Part shown: piece by piece, positions 58,461 to 64,000 of the stretch
Position numbering within the stretch: the stretch's first letter is position 1
How the letters are laid out: each line of letters opens with the position of its first letter
NCBI RefSeq assembly: GCF_019703515.2
Contig: NC_059365.1
Coordinates: 34,491,501-34,555,500, forward strand
Origin: Myxocyprinus asiaticus
Taxonomy: Eukaryota > Chordata > Actinopteri > Cypriniformes > Catostomidae
Direction of reading: 5' to 3'
DNA length: 64,000 nucleotides
Made by a program: the position numbers and the translations under genes
Notes under the pieces: generated by a model
The model's input: only the letters and a program-made list of their open reading frames with translations
What the model was told of the DNA's origin: nothing
Database searches by the model: none

Positions 58461-59550
58461 GCAAAATGTAAACATCTGCAGCGTTTTGCAGCGTGCTTCT
58501 CTCATACATGCTTTGCAAGCTCAAAGCGGTCCATGTTCACTTTATTCACACTAGTGTAATTTTAAACGTATTTGCATATATTTGTGGACTGAGGAACTTT
58601 CCTCTTGCTATTACCATATGGAATAAGCGCAACTGAAAACATGTGATCCACGAGTAGTTGGCAAGGACCCAACGTGACAACTAGTGGCAGAACTAACCGA
58701 CTAGCCAACATGTCGGTGCAATCCCTGCTCAGAATCCACTAGACTAAAAAAAAAAACTGGGCATAAAACCTTTAGATATATCCCTGTCTTGTATCTCTGT
58801 TTCTGTTTTGCCAAAGATTGCAAATTGATTTGCATGACATTTTACCACACATTATTTCATTTTGTCACCTTGTAACTACACTGCTCAACAAGTCAACATC
58901 TATTACATGTCACCAACCTACATCCAACACATGTGAAAGATTAACTCATCTTTATATATATAGAAAACCTCAGGGGAGGTTCAAAGCCCACACAGCTTAC
59001 CTGTATACTGACAGTATGTCATTCTCTCTCTGTTAATGTATGGAATGAAGGCCAAAGAAGGCAGCATCACAGCTACATGTACAGTAGGTTCACTCACTCA
59101 TTAGAAGTTGTTTAGACACCTGTCTGAATTCAAGCAAACAAAAGTAAACAATTAATATGAAAAATGTATTAATTATCATGTCCATGTGATGAAAGATAAT
59201 ATTTTTTTCTTCAAGCAGTACCCTGAAGGCCAGTCTGTAAGAGGGTGCATTGTTTGCACAGATAAACATTTTTCCTGTTAATGAACTTCCATTCATTGAA
59301 TCCAATTTTCCTGCATTCCTGACCATTCTTCCTATCTTGTCATTAACACTACTGTTACTATTAAATGATGCTTAAAACATAAATGTTCACATCAAATCAC
59401 TTGCAATACATTAATTGTAAATTTATTTATGGTTGGGGGTGACAAAATAGATGCACACGAACAGACATAGTGTTGAGGTAACCCCAGCAATAGTAGGCTA
59501 CTTGCATGTTTTCTTATGACTGAATATTGACAAAATGCAAAAAACATTAT
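58461..59550. other. Stretch without a recognised gene
   Basis: Only short frames (58818-59036 +, 59090-59326 -) without domains. Confidence 0.4.
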
Positions 59551-60160
59551 CACTTAAAGTAACATTTTGGGTTCAATACAAGTTAAGCTCAATCGACAGC
59601 ATTTGTGGTATAATGTTGATTACCATAAAAAATAGTTTTGACTTTCTACATTCTTTAAAAAAAAAAAAGAAATAGAGAAGCAAAACCGAGGATACAGTGA
59701 GGCATTTACAATGGAAGTGAAAGGAACAAATTTTTCAAGGGTTTAAAGGCAGAAATTTGAAACCTATTATTTTATAAAAACACAAATTAATTCCATTAAA
59801 TGTTTTAGCTATGAAGTTGTTTAAATCATCTTTTTTAAGGTCGTTTTAGGGTTTAGTGTTTACGACGTTATGTTGCATGGCGACAAAGTTGTAAAATTGG
59901 ATATAACTTTATACAGAAAGGTTTGTAAGCCATTTTATCAGACTAAAATCATGTCAACACACATTTTGTTTACATTTCGTGGCTATACTTTTGAAACAGA
60001 GAGTTTTAAATATTTAGATTTTTGCCTCATTCACTTCTATTGTAAGTGTTTCACTGTAACCCAGATTTTTTTCAAGAAAAGGAACAAGTCGAAATACATT
60101 TTTGTGGTGATCAACATTATGCCACAAATGCTGTTGATTTGAACCCGGATTTGACATATA
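59551..60160. mobile_element. MITE with long inverted ends
   Basis: Left: gggttcaatacaagttaagc, then gacagcatttgtggtataat and gattacca, later gtgaggcatttacaatggaa. Right: the same motifs inverted in the reverse order (ttctattgtaagtgtttcac near 60036, gatcaacattatgccacaaa near 60110, then gaacccgg). Arms span about 150 bp. The 90-codon frame at 59870-60142 crosses it and is not considered a gene. Confidence 0.7.
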
Positions 60161-60949
60161 TTCCTATTACAAAAACATATGTAAAACTTTAGTCTCTTGT
60201 TTCAAAAGTCTTTAAGAGATGACATTTGACCAACATTACTAAAGCGCCAAAAGGCAAATTGGCTTGTGTGTGAAGAACCGCTTTAAATTGTGGCCTTGCA
60301 ATGTCCTGTAGAAATTCTTAAAAATGTCGAAAAGTCATACGTTTATGCATTTGGTAGACACAAAAGTAATACAGTGCATTTAAGCTATACATGTTATCAG
60401 TGTGTGCCTTCCTACAAATTGTACTTATTTTTCTACAACAATGTAATTTGCACACCGAATACGTTTGCCTGTTTTCAGGCAGGCTGTTAATGGAACCAAT
60501 CTCTGCTGAAGCCAAAATATCACACATTTTCCAGAATACAAGACTCCATTGTTCCACCTGTGTGATTTCTAACTAAAGGGGAAAGGGAGCCGTACCCAGT
60601 TAGAAGAGAACAAGGTTATTACCTTGACAATGTTCTCCATGACAATCTGAATTCTGCTGGCATTTCTCCGGGACATCTGTTTCAGCCAGAGTAAATGGAA
60701 CATTATTATGCATGGTGGAAACACTCACATTTTATTTTCCCATGATTGGAACAATGGGCAACTGACAGACTGCAGTCTGGGTGTGGAAGAAGAATGGCTA
60801 TGTTCAGAATGGCTTACTACCGTACTACTCTTACTACTGCTGCAGTATATAGTATGTATACTGTGTACAGTATGCAATTTTTCCTTATGCATAATATACC
60901 AAGAGGACCTACTACATTTGCCAAAATGAGGCATATACAACAGAGCATA
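60161..60949. other. Stretch without a recognised gene
   Basis: Several overlapping short frames on both strands (60290-60576, 60708-60970). No domain and no paired ends found. Confidence 0.4.
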
Positions 60950-61401
60950 TGCTGCATTCCATTCAACTAAGAAAGTCAGAATTTTTCAACTTCCAACTTA
61001 AAAAAAATAAAAAATAAAAAACTGCAACGTAATCATCCAAATAATGTGAATCAAATATTAAAAGTTCCTACATTAGATGATAATAAAACTTGTTTAGCAA
61101 ACATTTGCAGAGACAAAGTGTGTAAAATATGTTAAATTATACTCTCTTTTGATAATCGTCCACATGTACAACAAATGCTAGCTTTGCATAGCATCATTTA
61201 TCCTCTGAAATTTGGCTGCTAAGAGACATCTCTGTCGGCAATCAAACACCTCTGAAGCCAAAGGGAACGTTGCAGTTTTGTTTGCATTATACATCACCTT
61301 CCGAGTATCTGGCAATGGATTGCCTTTATGGTATGAAATGCCTTTACAGGATATTGGAGAAGTAGGGATATCCTCTATCCGCCTTTGAATGGAATGCAGC
61401 A
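60950..61401. mobile_element. MITE-like element, 17-bp perfect inverted tips
   Basis: tgctgcattccattcaa at 60950-60966 is perfectly inverted at 61385-61401. The interior of about 420 bp is non-coding. Confidence 0.6.
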
Positions 61402-62976
61402 TTAATGCAATACGGTTGTTTTGACTTTCCAATTCCAGTGTGAAGTATAAAGTAATATCAGTCGTGATATTTTCTTTTTCAACTCATTATTTGATAGCAT
61501 ACTTTATAAAAAATTAGATTAAAAATGCAAAATTATTGTTTTTATTTCCAAGATGATAACATGAAGCCACTCACTGAATTAAAGATGCAATGTCATGAGG
61601 TCATGTGATAAGCAATGTGTTTCACATACTATTGTATTTATAAATACAATGAATACTAGGGGTATACTAGCATACAATGAATACTAGGGGTATAACGGTT
61701 CTTGAAAAAAAATAAAAATAAATAAACATATGGTTTGCCAGCAATGGTTTGGTTAGCATTTGCACTGCTGTTCACCTCGAGTCTAATGATGCTAACACAG
61801 TGTCAAATAGACGAATAGCACAGATACAACCTCCGCTAACGCATCTGTATGGCTCTGTAGATGGATACGCTCCGCCTGCGTCTTACGTGGGTCAGCTTTC
61901 TACAGAGAGTAGCTGTCCAATTAGTTAGTAGTTAAATCAGTTAATGACATCACAGTTCTGAACACATTGATCTGTAGCTGAAAAAATAAAGCAGAGAAAA
62001 CAAGCTGCAGATAGAGAAGGCCCATCTGTCATTCAAGTCTCTTGTCTGGAGACACTTTATATTTGCAGAAATTTACAACAGCGATGGTCAAAATACGTTG
62101 ACAAAACAGTTACTATTTGCAGAATATTCTTAACGCGAGTGCTGTAAACTCGAATATGATAGCCATGCACGATGACAGTAGCATGGGTTGTTCATTGCCA
62201 AAGAGATACTGTATGTTGCCCTACTCCATTGATGAAGATTTTAAATTTCAGAGTATGATTAAAACACTTAAGTCGTGTTACAACTTCTCTTCACGTATCC
62301 ATTTTAATAGCGAGGTTATTCCTTTGATAGTGATGTACAGCTTCCTAATATTGAATATGTTGAGTTAAGTTTGAAATGCACTTTATAGTGATGCATTTAG
62401 CATAATCCAGGTATTAATGTTATTAATGACACCTGTGGCCGTTAAGTGAACTGCAGCCAGCTACCTGTTGCTCGTGCTCGCGCTCATGCACACACTCCAC
62501 AGGGATGCGAGCGAGCGCGCATTGGCCAAAAAAATGACATAACGTACAAAGAGACTGAACGTGATTCACCGGCATCATGCTGACAGATGAGGTAGCATAA
62601 TTAAAATTACACAGTTATGATTGTTTTACTACAAACTTTGAGACTAAACTAAAACTACTTATCAGCTAACATAGCATACTGATACACACATACAGCTACA
62701 TACTACCGAACTATACCAGAAAGTTTACTGTTGCACTGCAGTGTTATGTTGCACTATTGTATGTTTTGTATGTCATATGTCATACTACGATCAAGAAACC
62801 AGTGTATTTGCTTAAATTTATCCTGTATACCTGACTTTTAGTGTAAAGAGATTTGAAAGTTACGAAGCAAGGTAGCTTGCAATTCGTCAGCGTTAGCAGG
62901 CAAGATCAAGTTAGCTAAAATGACACAGATCAATCCTTGTGGCACTATATTTCACATGCTTTGCAGTTATGTAAGC
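61402..62976. other. Stretch without a recognised gene; small tandem duplication
   Basis: acaatgaatactaggggtat occurs twice near 61648 and 61674; the second runs into aacggttc, which resembles a hAT tip. The frame at 62117-62368 (+) is unassigned. Confidence 0.35.
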
Positions 62977-62981
62977 TTACC

Positions 62982-63192
62982 TGTCCAATATGAAGAAAGC
63001 CAATTCAGGGTCTGTTTTGATAACCAAAACCGAACGAAGGTCCTTCCAGGAATCAAATGCCCTGCTGATGTTCACTCTAATTTCCGCTCGACCACGATCA
63101 TGTTCCCGCTTAGCCAGATGGGATTCAGTAGAAGGCTCTCGGGAGCACGCATAAATGTTACATCCTTTGGATTTTCCCGGCAAAACTGACAC
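62982..63192 (-). CDS. Transposon-like first coding exon with splice donor
   Basis: Minus-strand frame from the ATG at 63192 (MSVLPGKSKGC) through REHDRGRAEIRVNISRAFDS and KTDPELAFFILDRQ to a strong 5' splice donor CAG|GTAAGC at 62981/62982. The exon is about 70 codons, basic and charged. The stretch with ISRAF..W..L....K.D.E.A.FLLD recalls N-terminal parts of uncharacterised, transposon-derived fish proteins, but I cannot name a family with certainty. No downstream exon or promoter was identified. The plus-strand frame 62920-63189 overlaps and is the less likely of the two. Confidence 0.45.
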
Positions 63193-63372
63193 GCTCCCTT
63201 CGCATGAAAATCAGTCTACAGGCTTTAATAGGCAACCTAGGAAGTCTGGGAAGAGCTAATTTTTAAGTTGGATTACAAGCCGTTCACACATTGGAAAAAA
63301 AAGGCGAAAGTAATTAGAGAATTATGATTATTATTATTATTATTATTATTATATATTTTTTTTTTTAAGGAC

Positions 63373-64000
63373 TAGGGCTGAAACAATTAGTCAACGTTAT
63401 CGACAATTGTCGACAAATTTTTTTTTTTTGTCAAATAGTTGTTTGATCTCATTTAATGTAACATGAGATCATATAAAACCCAAAATGATGGCATGCCAGA
63501 GGAGCATTGCAGCTCGCGACTGATTGAGGAGAGGAAGAGAAACAGCTCACGTTTCAAATGCACACTAAACTTTCCAAACAGCCTAAAAGGTGATATAGAT
63601 TGCAAAGTATGGAATATCTGGAATTATAATGGCAAAATTCAAAGCAAATAAATGCAGAAGTACTTTCATCGTGAATTAAAGCGGAGACAGATCTGGCATT
63701 CCGTTTAAGCAAAACCTGCATGTCAGAGTGTCTAAAAATGAAACACCCTGTCATTATATCTTTAATGCATCTTTTATTAAAGTTCAAATAATAAGAAAGC
63801 AGGTCATGTGAAACAAACTCCGAAATGGGTATTTCTCTGTGTGGTCAGCACCACTTCTATGAGTCGTGTGAAGTGACCCAATAAGAAGGAGAGATTGAAT
63901 CTTCACCCTGCTGATGCATGCTCTGGCATGGGGACGCTCGTTCCGTGTTTACTGCAGCTAGATTATAACGTGATGGCTCGCGACTTAGTGAATCATGATA
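63373..64000 (+). mobile_element. hAT-type element, left end (cut by window edge)
   Basis: Begins tagggctgaaacaattagtc followed by tcgacaattgtcgaca, a common hAT tip pattern in fish. The interior to 64000 has no transposase; the frame at 63463-63651 is short. The right end lies beyond the window. Confidence 0.55.

Noticed and set aside
59870..60142. 90-codon frame as a gene
   Set aside because: It crosses the right arm of a MITE with long inverted ends.

Overview
This window looks like nuclear DNA of a teleost fish, most likely a cyprinid. It is AT-rich and intron-poor, and I recognise no host gene. Nearly all of it is transposable elements of fish type: Tc1-like, hAT-like, TTAA-flanked elements, MITEs, a Tx1/L1-type LINE, DIRS-like and Gypsy-like retrotransposons and tRNA-derived SINEs, with long (AT)n, (CT)n and (AAT)n tracts. 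The only long intact reading frame that reads as a working enzyme is a Tc1-like transposase. The species is an inference from repeat character only.

Layout. 1-0.75 kb: 5' end of a DIRS-like element, minus strand. 1.9-3.5 kb: a complete Tc1-like transposon with an open 332-aa transposase, TA-flanked. 4-11 kb: LTR and hAT fragments, a long-inverted-repeat MITE whose right tip matches the Tc1 tip, and a TTAA-bounded element. 12.3-17.7 kb: a hAT-type element with a perfect 8-bp target duplication, carrying a MITE, retroelement-like DNA and a broken Gypsy gag. 18.5-28.7 kb: a Tx1/L1-type LINE lying between two TC-rich microsatellites, split by a 4.4-kb hAT element (perfect 8-bp duplication) that itself holds a SINE (perfect 11-bp duplication). 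A second SINE sits in the LINE reverse transcriptase region. 30-44 kb: MITEs, a truncated LTR element with a proline-rich in-frame repeat, and a 1-kb TRIM-like LTR element with a 5-bp target duplication. 45.9-49.7 kb: a hAT-like repeat interrupted by a 3.3-kb Gypsy-like element (5-bp duplication ATTAA) whose interior is mostly in-frame minisatellites, four of them with a 39-bp period. 49.7-55 kb: a DIRS-like retrotransposon with inverted termini, an internal complementary region, gag, reverse transcriptase and tyrosine recombinase remnants, and a SINE inside gag. 56-64 kb: a hAT-type non-autonomous element, MITEs, a transposon-like coding exon with a good splice donor, and the left end of another hAT element.

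How the parts relate. The nesting gives a relative age order: LINE before hAT before SINE; hAT-like repeat before the minisatellite LTR element; DIRS before its SINE. Most coding remnants are broken by stops and frameshifts. The best lead for something little described is the LTR-bounded element at 46.3-49.65 kb, together with its structural counterpart at 36.6-38.0 kb.
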